A DNA stretch of 64,000 nucleotides from Babylonia areolata (GCF_041734735.1 NC_134878.1:37396883-37460882), one strand, 5' to 3'. Positions 13,901 through 29,000 are shown, counted from the stretch's first letter. Translations and numbers: made by a program. The notes: generated by a model not told the origin, from the sequence alone.

Positions 13901-16900
13901 GACACAGTTGTTGGCTCTGGTCAGTTTTGTCGCAGTGTGTGTGACATTCTACACTGACACAGTTGTTGGCTCTGGTCAGTTTTGTCGCAGTGTGTGTGAC
14001 ATTCTACACTGACACAGTTGTTGGCTCTGGTCAGTTTTGTCGCAGTGTGTGTGACATTCTACACTGACACAGTTGTTGGCTCTGGTCAGTTTTGTCGCAG
14101 TGTGTGTGACATTCTACACTGACACAGTTGTTGGCTCTGGTCTGTTTTGTCGCAGTGTGTGTGACATTCTACACTGACACAGTTGTTGGCTCTGGTCAGT
14201 TTTGTCGCAGTGTGTGTGACATTCTACACTGACACAGTTGTTGGCTCTGGTCAGTTTTGTCGCAGTGTGTGTGACATTCTACACTGACACAGTTGTTGGC
14301 TCTGGTCAGTTTTGTCGCAGTGTGTGTGACATTCTACACTGACACAGTTGTTGGCTCTGGTCAGTTTTGTCGCAGTGTGTGTGACATTCTACACTGACAC
14401 AGTTGTTGGCTCTGGTCAGTTTTGTCGCAGTGTGTGTGACATTCTACACTGACACAGTTGTTGGCTCTGGTCAGTTTTGTCGCAGTGTGTGTGACATTCT
14501 ACACTGACACAGTTGTTGGCTCTGGTCAGTTTTGTCGCAGTGTGTGTGACATTCTACACTGACACAGTTGTTGGCTCTGGTCAGTTTTGTCGCAGTGTGT
14601 GTGACATTCTACACTGACACAGTTGTTGGCTCTGGTCAGTTTTGTCGCAGTGTGTGTGACATTCTACACTGACACAGTTGTTGGCTCTGGTCAGTTTTGT
14701 CGCAGTGTGTGTGACATTCTACACTGACACAGTTGTTGGCTCTGGTCAGTTTTGTCGCAGTGTGTGTGACATTCTACACTGACACAGTTGTTGGCTCTGG
14801 TCAGTTTTGTCGCAGTGTGTGTGACATTCTACACTGACACAGTTGTTGGCTCTGGTCAGTTTTGTCGCAGTGTGTGTGACATTCTACACTGACACAGTTG
14901 TTGGCTCTGGTCAGTTTTGTCGCAGTGTGTGTGACATTCTACACTGACACAGTTGTTGGCTCTGGTCAGTTTTGTCGCAGTGTGTGTGACATTCTACACT
15001 GACACAGTTGTTGGCTCTGGTCAGTTTTGTCGCAGTGTGTGTGACATTCTACACTGACACAGTTGTTGGCTCTGGTCTGTTTTGTCGCAGTGTGTGTGAC
15101 ATTCTACACTGACACAGTTGTTGGCTCTGGTCAGTTTTGTCGCAGTGTGTGTGACATTCTACACTGACACAGTTGTTGGCTCTGGTCAGTTTTGTCGCAG
15201 TGTGTGTGACATTCTACACTGACACAGTTGTTGGCTCTGGTCAGTTTTGTCGCAGTGTGTGTGACATTCTACACTGACACAGTTGTTGGCTCTGGTCAGT
15301 TTTGTCGCAGTGTGTGTGACATTCTACACTGACACAGTTGTTGGCTCTGGTCAGTTTTGTCGCAGTGTGTGTGACATTCTACACTGACACAGTTGTTGGC
15401 TCTGGTCAGTTTTGTCGCAGTGTGTGTGACATTCTACACTGACACAGTTGTTGGCTCTGGTCAGTTTTGTCGCAGTGTGTGTGACATTCTACACTGACAC
15501 AGTTGTTGGCTCTGGTCAGTTTTGTCGCAGTGTGTGTGACATTCTACACTGACACAGTTGTTGGCTCTGGTCAGTTTTGTCGCAGTGTGTGTGACATTCT
15601 ACACTGACACAGTTGTTGGCTCTGGTCAGTTTTGTCGCAGTGTGTGTGACATTCTACACTGACACAGTTGTTGGCTCTGGTCAGTTTTGTCGCAGTGTGT
15701 GTGACATTCTACACTGACACAGTTGTTGGCTCTGGTCAGTTTTGTCGCAGTGTGTGTGACATTCTACACTGACACAGTTGTTGGCTCTGGTCAGTTTTGT
15801 CGCAGTGTGTGTGACATTCTACACTGACACAGTTGTTGGCTCTGGTCAGTTTTGTCGCAGTGTGTGTGACATTCTACACTGACACAGTTGTTGGCTCTGG
15901 TCAGTTTTGTCGCAGTGTGTGTGACATTCTACACTGACACAGTTGTTGGCTCTGGTCAGTTTTGTCGCAGTGTGTGTGACATTCTACACTGACACAGTTG
16001 TTGGCTCTGGTCAGTTTTGTCGCAGTGTGTGTGACATTCTACACTGACACAGTTGTTGGCTCTGGTCAGTTTTGTCGCAGTGTGTGTGACATTCTACACT
16101 GACACAGTTGTTGGCTCTGGTCAGTTTTGTCGCAGTGTGTGTGACATTCTACACTGACACAGTTGTTGGCTCTGGTCAGTTTTGTCGCAGTGTGTGTGAC
16201 ATTCTACACTGACACAGTTGTTGGCTCTGGTCAGTTTTGTCGCAGTGTGTGTGACATTCTACACTGACACAGTTGTTGGCTCTGGTCAGTTTTGTCGCAG
16301 TGTGTGTGACATTCTACACTGACACAGTTGTTGGCTCTGGTCAGTTTTGTCGCAGTGTGTGTGACATTCTACACTGACACAGTTGTTGGCTCTGGTCAGT
16401 TTTGTCGCAGTGTGTGTGACATTCTACACTGACACAGTTGTTGGCTCTGGTCAGTTTTGTCGCAGTGTGTGTGACATTCTACACTGACACAGTTGTTGGC
16501 TCTGGTCAGTTTTGTCGCAGTGTGTGTGACATTCTACACTGACACAGTTGTTGGCTCTGGTCAGTTTTGTCGCAGTGTGTGTGACATTCTACACTGACAC
16601 AGTTGTTGGCTCTGGTCAGTTTTGTCGCAGTGTGTGTGACATTCTACACTGACACAGTTGTTGGCTCTGGTCAGTTTTGTCGCAGTGTGTGTGACATTCT
16701 ACACTGACACAGTTGTTGGCTCTGGTCAGTTTTGTCGCAGTGTGTGTGACATTCTACACTGACACAGTTGTTGGCTCTGGTCAGTTTTGTCGCAGTGTGT
16801 GTGACATTCTACACTGACACAGTTGTTGGCTCTGGTCAGTTTTGTCGCAGTGTGTGTGACATTCTACACTGACACAGTTGTTGGCTCTGGTCAGTTTTGT

Positions 16901-19900
16901 CGCAGTGTGTGTGACATTCTACACTGACACAGTTGTTGGCTCTGGTCAGTTTTGTCGCAGTGTGTGTGACATTCTACACTGACACAGTTGTTGGCTCTGG
17001 TCAGTTTTGTCGCAGTGTGTGTGACATTCTACACTGACACAGTTGTTGGCTCTGGTCAGTTTTGTCGCAGTGTGTGTGACATTCTACACTGACACAGTTG
17101 TTGGCTCTGGTCAGTTTTGTCGCAGTGTGTGTGACATTCTACACTGACACAGTTGTTGGCTCTGGTCAGTTTTGTCGCAGTGTGTGTGACATTCTACACT
17201 GACACAGTTGTTGGCTCTGGTCTGTTTTGTCGCAGTGTGTGTGACATTCTACACTGACACAGTTGTTGGCTCTGGTCAGTTTTGTCGCAGTGTGTGTGAC
17301 ATTCTACACTGACACAGTTGTTGGCTCTGGTCAGTTTTGTCGCAGTGTGTGTGACATTCTACACTGACACAGTTGTTGGCTCTGGTCAGTTTTGTCGCAG
17401 TGTGTGTGACATTCTACACTGACACAGTTGTTGGCTCTGGTCAGTTTTGTCGCAGTGTGTGTGACATTCTACACTGACACAGTTGTTGGCTCTGGTCAGT
17501 TTTGTCGCAGTGTGTGTGACATTCTACACTGACACAGTTGTTGGCTCTGGTCAGTTTTGTCGCAGTGTGTGTGACATTCTACACTGACACAGTTGTTGGC
17601 TCTGGTCAGTTTTGTCGCAGTGTGTGTGACATTCTACACTGACACAGTTGTTGGCTCTGGTCAGTTTTGTCGCAGTGTGTGTGACATTCTACACTGACAC
17701 AGTTGTTGGCTCTGGTCAGTTTTGTCGCAGTGTGTGTGACATTCTACACTGACACAGTTGTTGGCTCTGGTCAGTTTTGTCGCAGTGTGTGTGACATTCT
17801 ACACTGACACAGTTGTTGGCTCTGGTCAGTTTTGTCGCAGTGTGTGTGACATTCTACACTGACACAGTTGTTGGCTCTGGTCAGTTTTGTCGCAGTGTGT
17901 GTGACATTCTACACTGACACAGTTGTTGGCTCTGGTCAGTTTTGTCGCAGTGTGTGTGACATTCTACACTGACACAGTTGTTGGCTCTGGTCAGTTTTGT
18001 CGCAGTGTGTGTGACATTCTACACTGACACAGTTGTTGGCTCTGGTCAGTTTTGTCGCAGTGTGTGTGACATTCTACACTGACACAGTTGTTGGCTCTGG
18101 TCAGTTTTGTCGCAGTGTGTGTGACATTCTACACTGACACAGTTGTTGGCTCTGGTCAGTTTTGTCGCAGTGTGTGTGACATTCTACACTGACACAGTTG
18201 TTGGCTCTGGTCAGTTTTGTCGCAGTGTGTGTGACATTCTACACTGACACAGTTGTTGGCTCTGGTCAGTTTTGTCGCAGTGTGTGTGACATTCTACACT
18301 GACACAGTTGTTGGCTCTGGTCAGTTTTGTCGCAGTGTGTGTGACATTCTACACTGACACAGTTGTTGGCTCTGGTCAGTTTTGTCGCAGTGTGTGTGAC
18401 ATTCTACACTGACACAGTTGTTGGCTCTGGTCAGTTTTGTCGCAGTGTGTGTGACATTCTACACTGACACAGTTGTTGGCTCTGGTCAGTTTTGTCGCAG
18501 TGTGTGTGACATTCTACACTGACACAGTTGTTGGCTCTGGTCAGTTTTGTCGCAGTGTGTGTGACATTCTACACTGACACAGTTGTTGGCTCTGGTCAGT
18601 TTTGTCGCAGTGTGTGTGACATTCTACACTGACACAGTTGTTGGCTCTGGTCAGTTTTGTCGCAGTGTGTGTGACATTCTACACTGACACAGTTGTTGGC
18701 TCTGGTCAGTTTTGTCGCAGTGTGTGTGACATTCTACACTGACACAGTTGTTGGCTCTGGTCAGTTTTGTCGCAGTGTGTGTGACATTCTACACTGACAC
18801 AGTTGTTGGCTCTGGTCAGTTTTGTCGCAGTGTGTGTGACATTCTACACTGACACAGTTGTTGGCTCTGGTCAGTTTTGTCGCAGTGTGTGTGACATTCT
18901 ACACTGACACAGTTGTTGGCTCTGGTCAGTTTTGTCGCAGTGTGTGTGACATTCTACACTGACACAGTTGTTGGCTCTGGTCTGTTTTGTCGCAGTGTGT
19001 GTGACATTCTACACTGACACAGTTGTTGGCTCTGGTCAGTTTTGTCGCAGTGTGTGTGACATTCTACACTGACACAGTTGTTGGCTCTGGTCAGTTTTGT
19101 CGCAGTGTGTGTGACATTCTACACTGACACAGTTGTTGGCTCTGGTCAGTTTTGTCGCAGTGTGTGTGACATTCTACACTGACACAGTTGTTGGCTCTGG
19201 TCAGTTTTGTCGCAGTGTGTGTGACATTCTACACTGACACAGTTGTTGGCTCTGGTCTGTTTTGTCGCAGTGTGTGTGACATTCTACACTGACACAGTTG
19301 TTGGCTCTGGTCAGTTTTGTCGCAGTGTGTGTGACATTCTACACTGACACAGTTGTTGGCTCTGGTCAGTTTTGTCGCAGTGTGTGTGACATTCTACACT
19401 GACACAGTTGTTGGCTCTGGTCAGTTTTGTCGCAGTGTGTGTGACATTCTACACTGACACAGTTGTTGGCTCTGGTCAGTTTTGTCGCAGTGTGTGTGAC
19501 ATTCTACACTGACACAGTTGTTGGCTCTGGTCAGTTTTGTCGCAGTGTGTGTGACATTCTACACTGACACAGTTGTTGGCTCTGGTCAGTTTTGTCGCAG
19601 TGTGTGTGACATTCTACACTGACACAGTTGTTGGCTCTGGTCAGTTTTGTCGCAGTGTGTGTGACATTCTACACTGACACAGTTGTTGGCTCTGGTCAGT
19701 TTTGTCGCAGTGTGTGTGACATTCTACACTGACACAGTTGTTGGCTCTGGTCAGTTTTGTCGCAGTGTGTGTGACATTCTACACTGACACAGTTGTTGGC
19801 TCTGGTCAGTTTTGTCGCAGTGTGTGTGACATTCTACACTGACACAGTTGTTGGCTCTGGTCAGTTTTGTCGCAGTGTGTGTGACATTCTACACTGACAC

Positions 19901-22900
19901 AGTTGTTGGCTCTGGTCAGTTTTGTCGCAGTGTGTGTGACATTCTACACTGACACAGTTGTTGGCTCTGGTCAGTTTTGTCGCAGTGTGTGTGACATTCT
20001 ACACTGACACAGTTGTTGGCTCTGGTCAGTTTTGTCGCAGTGTGTGTGACATTCTACACTGACACAGTTGTTGGCTCTGGTCAGTTTTGTCGCAGTGTGT
20101 GTGACATTCTACACTGACACAGTTGTTGGCTCTGGTCAGTTTTGTCGCAGTGTGTGTGACATTCTACACTGACACAGTTGTTGGCTCTGGTCAGTTTTGT
20201 CGCAGTGTGTGTGACATTCTACACTGACACAGTTGTTGGCTCTGGTCAGTTTTGTCGCAGTGTGTGTGACATTCTACACTGACACAGTTGTTGGCTCTGG
20301 TCAGTTTTGTCGCAGTGTGTGTGACATTCTACACTGACACAGTTGTTGGCTCTGGTCAGTTTTGTCGCAGTGTGTGTGACATTCTACACTGACACAGTTG
20401 TTGGCTCTGGTCAGTTTTGTCGCAGTGTGTGTGACATTCTACACTGACACAGTTGTTGGCTCTGGTCAGTTTTGTCGCAGTGTGTGTGACATTCTACACT
20501 GACACAGTTGTTGGCTCTGGTCAGTTTTGTCGCAGTGTGTGTGACATTCTACACTGACACAGTTGTTGGCTCTGGTCAGTTTTGTCGCAGTGTGTGTGAC
20601 ATTCTACACTGACACAGTTGTTGGCTCTGGTCAGTTTTGTCGCAGTGTGTGTGACATTCTACACTGACACAGTTGTTGGCTCTGGTCAGTTTTGTCGCAG
20701 TGTGTGTGACATTCTACACTGACACAGTTGTTGGCTCTGGTCAGTTTTGTCGCAGTGTGTGTGACATTCTACACTGACACAGTTGTTGGCTCTGGTCAGT
20801 TTTGTCGCAGTGTGTGTGACATTCTACACTGACACAGTTGTTGGCTCTGGTCAGTTTTGTCGCAGTGTGTGTGACATTCTACACTGACACAGTTGTTGGC
20901 TCTGGTCAGTTTTGTCGCAGTGTGTGTGACATTCTACACTGACACAGTTGTTGGCTCTGGTCAGTTTTGTCGCAGTGTGTGTGACATTCTACACTGACAC
21001 AGTTGTTGGCTCTGGTCAGTTTTGTCGCAGTGTGTGTGACATTCTACACTGACACAGTTGTTGGCTCTGGTCAGTTTTGTCGCAGTGTGTGTGACATTCT
21101 ACACTGACACAGTTGTTGGCTCTGGTCAGTTTTGTCGCAGTGTGTGTGACATTCTACACTGACACAGTTGTTGGCTCTGGTCAGTTTTGTCGCAGTGTGT
21201 GTGACATTCTACACTGACACAGTTGTTGGCTCTGGTCAGTTTTGTCGCAGTGTGTGTGACATTCTACACTGACACAGTTGTTGGCTCTGGTCAGTTTTGT
21301 CGCAGTGTGTGTGACATTCTACACTGACACAGTTGTTGGCTCTGGTCAGTTTTGTCGCAGTGTGTGTGACATTCTACACTGACACAGTTGTTGGCTCTGG
21401 TCAGTTTTGTCGCAGTGTGTGTGACATTCTACACTGACACAGTTGTTGGCTCTGGTCAGTTTTGTCGCAGTGTGTGTGACATTCTACACTGACACAGTTG
21501 TTGGCTCTGGTCAGTTTTGTCGCAGTGTGTGTGACATTCTACACTGACACAGTTGTTGGCTCTGGTCAGTTTTGTCGCAGTGTGTGTGACATTCTACACT
21601 GACACAGTTGTTGGCTCTGGTCTGTTTTGTCGCAGTGTGTGTGACATTCTACACTGACACAGTTGTTGGCTCTGGTCAGTTTTGTCGCAGTGTGTGTGAC
21701 ATTCTACACTGACACAGTTGTTGGCTCTGGTCAGTTTTGTCGCAGTGTGTGTGACATTCTACACTGACACAGTTGTTGGCTCTGGTCTGTTTTGTCGCAG
21801 TGTGTGTGACATTCTACACTGACACAGTTGTTGGCTCTGGTCAGTTTTGTCGCAGTGTGTGTGACATTCTACACTGACACAGTTGTTGGCTCTGGTCAGT
21901 TTTGTCGCAGTGTGTGTGACATTCTACACTGACACAGTTGTTGGCTCTGGTCAGTTTTGTCGCAGTGTGTGTGACATTCTACACTGACACAGTTGTTGGC
22001 TCTGGTCAGTTTTGTCGCAGTGTGTGTGACATTCTACACTGACACAGTTGTTGGCTCTGGTCAGTTTTGTCGCAGTGTGTGTGACATTCTACACTGACAC
22101 AGTTGTTGGCTCTGGTCTGTTTTGTCGCAGTGTGTGTGACATTCTACACTGACACAGTTGTTGGCTCTGGTCAGTTTTGTCGCAGTGTGTGTGACATTCT
22201 ACACTGACACAGTTGTTGGCTCTGGTCAGTTTTGTCGCAGTGTGTGTGACATTCTACACTGACACAGTTGTTGGCTCTGGTCAGTTTTGTCGCAGTGTGT
22301 GTGACATTCTACACTGACACAGTTGTTGGCTCTGGTCAGTTTTGTCGCAGTGTGTGTGACATTCTACACTGACACAGTTGTTGGCTCTGGTCAGTTTTGT
22401 CGCAGTGTGTGTGACATTCTACACTGACACAGTTGTTGGCTCTGGTCAGTTTTGTCGCAGTGTGTGTGACATTCTACACTGACACAGTTGTTGGCTCTGG
22501 TCAGTTTTGTCGCAGTGTGTGTGACATTCTACACTGACACAGTTGTTGGCTCTGGTCAGTTTTGTCGCAGTGTGTGTGACATTCTACACTGACACAGTTG
22601 TTGGCTCTGGTCAGTTTTGTCGCAGTGTGTGTGACATTCTACACTGACACAGTTGTTGGCTCTGGTCAGTTTTGTCGCAGTGTGTGTGACATTCTACACT
22701 GACACAGTTGTTGGCTCTGGTCAGTTTTGTCGCAGTGTGTGTGACATTCTACACTGACACAGTTGTTGGCTCTGGTCAGTTTTGTCGCAGTGTGTGTGAC
22801 ATTCTACACTGACACAGTTGTTGGCTCTGGTCAGTTTTGTCGCAGTGTGTGTGACATTCTACACTGACACAGTTGTTGGCTCTGGTCAGTTTTGTCGCAG

Positions 22901-25900
22901 TGTGTGTGACATTCTACACTGACACAGTTGTTGGCTCTGGTCAGTTTTGTCGCAGTGTGTGTGACATTCTACACTGACACAGTTGTTGGCTCTGGTCAGT
23001 TTTGTCGCAGTGTGTGTGACATTCTACACTGACACAGTTGTTGGCTCTGGTCAGTTTTGTCGCAGTGTGTGTGACATTCTACACTGACACAGTTGTTGGC
23101 TCTGGTCAGTTTTGTCGCAGTGTGTGTGACATTCTACACTGACACAGTTGTTGGCTCTGGTCAGTTTTGTCGCAGTGTGTGTGACATTCTACACTGACAC
23201 AGTTGTTGGCTCTGGTCTGTTTTGTCGCAGTGTGTGTGACATTCTACACTGACACAGTTGTTGGCTCTGGTCAGTTTTGTCGCAGTGTGTGTGACATTCT
23301 ACACTGACACAGTTGTTGGCTCTGGTCAGTTTTGTCGCAGTGTGTGTGACATTCTACACTGACACAGTTGTTGGCTCTGGTCAGTTTTGTCGCAGTGTGT
23401 GTGACATTCTACACTGACACAGTTGTTGGCTCTGGTCAGTTTTGTCGCAGTGTGTGTGACATTCTACACTGACACAGTTGTTGGCTCTGGTCAGTTTTGT
23501 CGCAGTGTGTGTGACATTCTACACTGACACAGTTGTTGGCTCTGGTCAGTTTTGTCGCAGTGTGTGTGACATTCTACACTGACACAGTTGTTGGCTCTGG
23601 TCTGTTTTGTCGCAGTGTGTGTGACATTCTACACTGACACAGTTGTTGGCTCTGGTCAGTTTTGTCGCAGTGTGTGTGACATTCTACACTGACACAGTTG
23701 TTGGCTCTGGTCAGTTTTGTCGCAGTGTGTGTGACATTCTACACTGACACAGTTGTTGGCTCTGGTCTGTTTTGTCGCAGTGTGTGTGACATTCTACACT
23801 GACACAGTTGTTGGCTCTGGTCAGTTTTGTCGCAGTGTGTGTGACATTCTACACTGACACAGTTGTTGGCTCTGGTCTGTTTTGTCGCAGTGTGTGTGAC
23901 ATTCTACACTGACACAGTTGTTGGCTCTGGTCAGTTTTGTCGCAGTGTGTGTGACATTCTACACTGACACAGTTGTTGGCTCTGGTCTGTTTTGTCGCAG
24001 TGTGTGTGACATTCTACACTGACACAGTTGTTGGCTCTGGTCAGTTTTGTCGCAGTGTGTGTGACATTCTACACTGACACAGTTGTTGGCTCTGGTCAGT
24101 TTTGTCGCAGTGTGTGTGACATTCTACACTGACACAGTTGTTGGCTCTGGTCAGTTTTGTCGCAGTGTGTGTGACATTCTACACTGACACAGTTGTTGGC
24201 TCTGGTCAGTTTTGTCGCAGTGTGTGTGACATTCTACACTGACACAGTTGTTGGCTCTGGTCAGTTTTGTCGCAGTGTGTGTGACATTCTACACTGACAC
24301 AGTTGTTGGCTCTGGTCAGTTTTGTCGCAGTGTGTGTGACATTCTACACTGACACAGTTGTTGGCTCTGGTCAGTTTTGTCGCAGTGTGTGTGACATTCT
24401 ACACTGACACAGTTGTTGGCTCTGGTCAGTTTTGTCGCAGTGTGTGTGACATTCTACACTGACACAGTTGTTGGCTCTGGTCAGTTTTGTCGCAGTGTGT
24501 GTGACATTCTACACTGACACAGTTGTTGGCTCTGGTCAGTTTTGTCGCAGTGTGTGTGACATTCTACACTGACACAGTTGTTGGCTCTGGTCAGTTTTGT
24601 CGCAGTGTGTGTGACATTCTACACTGACACAGTTGTTGGCTCTGGTCAGTTTTGTCGCAGTGTGTGTGACATTCTACACTGACACAGTTGTTGGCTCTGG
24701 TCAGTTTTGTCGCAGTGTGTGTGACATTCTACACTGACACAGTTGTTGGCTCTGGTCAGTTTTGTCGCAGTGTGTGTGACATTCTACACTGACACAGTTG
24801 TTGGCTCTGGTCAGTTTTGTCGCAGTGTGTGTGACATTCTACACTGACACAGTTGTTGGCTCTGGTCAGTTTTGTCGCAGTGTGTGTGACATTCTACACT
24901 GACACAGTTGTTGGCTCTGGTCAGTTTTGTCGCAGTGTGTGTGACATTCTACACTGACACAGTTGTTGGCTCTGGTCAGTTTTGTCGCAGTGTGTGTGAC
25001 ATTCTACACTGACACAGTTGTTGGCTCTGGTCAGTTTTGTCGCAGTGTGTGTGACATTCTACACTGACACAGTTGTTGGCTCTGGTCAGTTTTGTCGCAG
25101 TGTGTGTGACATTCTACACTGACACAGTTGTTGGCTCTGGTCAGTTTTGTCGCAGTGTGTGTGACATTCTACACTGACACAGTTGTTGGCTCTGGTCAGT
25201 TTTGTCGCAGTGTGTGTGACATTCTACACTGACACAGTTGTTGGCTCTGGTCAGTTTTGTCGCAGTGTGTGTGACATTCTACACTGACACAGTTGTTGGC
25301 TCTGGTCAGTTTTGTCGCAGTGTGTGTGACATTCTACACTGACACAGTTGTTGGCTCTGGTCTGTTTTGTCGCAGTGTGTGTGACATTCTACACTGACAC
25401 AGTTGTTGGCTCTGGTCAGTTTTGTCGCAGTGTGTGTGACATTCTACACTGACACAGTTGTTGGCTCTGGTCAGTTTTGTCGCAGTGTGTGTGACATTCT
25501 ACACTGACACAGTTGTTGGCTCTGGTCTGTTTTGTCGCAGTGTGTGTGACATTCTACACTGACACAGTTGTTGGCTCTGGTCAGTTTTGTCGCAGTGTGT
25601 GTGACATTCTACACTGACACAGTTGTTGGCTCTGGTCTGTTTTGTCGCAGTGTGTGTGACATTCTACACTGACACAGTTGTTGGCTCTGGTCAGTTTTGT
25701 CGCAGTGTGTGTGACATTCTACACTGACACAGTTGTTGGCTCTGGTCAGTTTTGTCGCAGTGTGTGTGACATTCTACACTGACACAGTTGTTGGCTCTGG
25801 TCAGTTTTGTCGCAGTGTGTGTGACATTCTACACTGACACAGTTGTTGGCTCTGGTCAGTTTTGTCGCAGTGTGTGTGACATTCTACACTGACACAGTTG

Positions 25901-26021
25901 TTGGCTCTGGTCAGTTTTGTCGCAGTGTGTGTGACATTCTACACTGACACAGTTGTTGGCTCTGGTCAGTTTTGTCGCAGTGTGTGTGACATTCTACACT
26001 GACACAGTTGTTGGCTCTGGT
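7985..26021 (+). repeat. Homogeneous 55-bp satellite array, part 2
   Basis: About 328 further copies of the same 55-bp unit in the same orientation, again differing by eye only in the A/T position. T-form units are common from about 8.0 to 13.4 kb and rare from 13.4 to 26.0 kb. The homogeneous block ends at 26021; the first other change is C to A at 26022, followed within 30 bp by a one-base insertion. No gene, and nothing other than satellite, is visible in this stretch. Confidence 0.97.
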
Positions 26022-29000
26022 AAGTTTTGTCGCAGTGTGTGTGACATTCTTACACTGACACAGTTGTTGACTCAGGTCTGTTTTGTCGCAGTGTGTGTGA
26101 CATTCTACACTGACACAGTTGTTTGCTCTGGTCTGTTTTGTCGCAGTGTGTGTGACCTTCTACACTGACACATTTGTTGGCTCTGGTCAGTTTTGTCGCA
26201 GTGTGTGTGACATTCTACACCTGACACAGTTGTTCGCTCTGGTCAGTTTTGTCGCAGTGTGTGTGACATTCTATACTGACACAGTTGATGGCTCTGGTCA
26301 GTTTGTCGCAGTGTGTGTGACTTCTACACTGACAGTTCTTGGCTCTGGTTAGCTTTTGTCGCAGTGTGTCTGACATTCTACACTGACACAGCTGTTGGCT
26401 TGGTAAGTTTTCTCGCAGTGTGTGTGACATTCTACACTGACACAGTTGTTGGCTCTGGTAAATTTTGTCGCAGTGTGTGTGACATTCTACACTGACACAG
26501 TTGTTGGCTCTAATCAGTTTTGTCGCAGTGTGTGTGACATTCTACACTGACACAGTTGTTGGCTCTGGTCCGTTTTATCACAGTGTGTGTAACATTCTAC
26601 ACTGACACAGTTGTTGGCTCTGGTCTATTTTGTCGCAGTGTGTGTGACATTCTACACTGACACAGTTGATGGCTCTGGTCAGTTTTGTCGCAGTGTGTGT
26701 GACATTCTACACTGACAGTTCTTGGCTCTGGTTAGTTTTGTCGCAGTGTGTCTGACATTCTACACTGACACAGCTGTTGGCTCTGGTAAGTTTTCTCGCA
26801 GTGTGTGTGACATTCTACACTGACACAGTTGTTGGCTCTGGTAAATTTTGTCGCAGTGTGTGTGACATTCTACACTGACACAGTTGTTGGCTCTAATCAG
26901 TTTTGTCGCAGTGTGTGTGACATTCTACACTGACACAGTTGTTGGCTCTGGTCCGTTTTATCACAGTGTGTGTAACATTCTACACTGACACAGTTGTTGG
27001 CTCTGGTCTATTTTGTCGCAGTGTGTGTGACATTCTACACTGACACAGTTGTTGGCTCTGGTCAGTTTTGTCGCAGTTTGTGTGACATTCTACACTGACA
27101 CAGTTGTTTGCTCTGGTCTGTTTTGTCGCAGTGTGTGTGACCTTCTACACTGACACATTTGTTGGCTCTGGTCAGTTTTGTCGCAGTGTGTGTGACATTC
27201 TACACTGACACAGTTGTTCGCTCTGGTCAGTTTTGTCGCAGTGTGTGTGATATTCTACACTGACACAGTTGATGGCTCTGGTCAGTTTTGTCGCAGTGTG
27301 TGTGACATTCTACACTGACAGTTCTTCGCTCTGGTTAGTTTTGTCGCAGTGTGTCTGACATTCTACACTGACACAGCTGTTGGCTCTGGTAAGTTTTCTC
27401 GCAGTGTGTGTGACATTCTACACTGACACAGTTGTTGGCTCTGGTAAATTTTGACGCAGTGTGTGTGACATTCTACACTGACACAGTTGTTGGCTCTAAT
27501 CAGTTTTGTCGCAGTGTGTGTGACATTCTACACTGAAACAGTTGTTGGCTCTGGTCTGTTTTGTCGCAGTGTGTGTGACATTCTACACTGACACAGTTGT
27601 TGGCACTGGTCTGTTTTATCGCAGTGTGTGTGACATTCTACACTGACACAGTTGTTGGCTCTGGTAAGTTTTTTTCTCAGTGTGTGTGACATTCTACACT
27701 GACACAATTGTTGGCTCTGGTCTGTTTTGTCGCAGTGTGTGTGACATTCTACACTGACACAGTTGTTGGCTCTGGTGAGTTTTGTCGCAGTGTGTGTGAC
27801 ATTCTACACTGACACAGTTGTTAGCTCTGGTCTGTTTTGTCGCAGTGTGTGTGACATTCTACACTGACACAGTTGTTGGCTTTGGTCTGTTTTTTTGCAG
27901 TGTGTGTGACGTTCTACACTGACACAGTTGTTGGCTCTGCTCTGTTTTGTCGCAGTGTGTGTGACGTTCTACACTGACACAGTTGTTGGCTCTGCTCTGT
28001 TTTTTCGCAGTGTGTGTGACATTCTACACTGACACAGTTGTTGGCTCTGGTCAGTTTTGTCGCAGTGTGTGTGACATTCTACACTGACACAGTTGTTGGC
28101 TCTGGTCAGTTTTGTCGCAGTGTGTGTGACATTCTACACTGACACAGTTGTTGGCTCTGGTCTGTTTTGTCGCAATGTGTGTGACCTTCTACACTGACAC
28201 AGTTGTTGGCTCTGGTCTGTTTTGTCGTAGTGTGTGTGACATTCTACACTGAGACAGTTGTTGGCTCTGGTCAGTTTTGTCGCAGTGTGTGTGACATTCT
28301 ACACTGACACAGTTGTTGGCTCTGGTCTGTTTTGTTGCAGTGTGTGTAACGTTCTACACTGACACAGTTGTTGGCTCTGGTCTGTTTTGTCGCAATGTGT
28401 GTGACCTTCTACACTGACACAGTTGTTGGCTCTGGTCTGTTTTGTCGTAGTGTGTGTGACATTCTATACTGACAGAGTTGTTGGCTCTGGTCAGTTTTGT
28501 CGCAGTGTATGTGACATTCTACACTGACACAGTTGATGGCTCTGGTCAGTTTTGTCGCAGTGTGTGTGACATTCTACACTGACACAGTTGTTGGCTCTGG
28601 TAAGTTTTGTCGCAGTGTGTGTGACATTCTACACTGACACAGTTGTTGACTCAGGTCTGTTTTGTCGCAGTGTGTGTGACATTCTACACTGACACAGTTG
28701 TTTGCTCTGGTCTGTTTTGTCGCAGTGTGTGTGACCTTCTACACTGACACATTTGTTGGCTCTGGTCAGTTTTGTCGCAGTGTGTGTGACATTCTACACT
28801 GACACAGTTGTTCGCTCTGGTCAGTTTTGTCGCAGTGTGTGTGACATTCTGCACTGACACAGTTGATGGCTCTGGTCAGTTTTGTCACAGTGTGTGTGAC
28901 ATTCTACACTGACAGTTCTTGGCTCTGGTTAGTTTTGTCGCAGTGTGTCTGACATTCTACACTGACACAGCTGTTGGCTCTGGTAAGTTTTCTCGCAGTG

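Noticed and set aside
1-26021. CRISPR array
   Set aside because: Regular spacing comes from a continuous 55-bp tandem unit with no variable spacers, and no cas genes are present.
1-26021. Telomeric repeat
   Set aside because: The GTGTGTGTG core is short and part of a 55-bp unit; no TTAGGG-type hexamer array is seen.
25953-26495. Several 60-77-codon open frames in the satellite near 26 kb
   Set aside because: They arise where small indels in the 55-bp unit change the frame; the peptide is a repeating translation of the satellite, and both strands are open in places.
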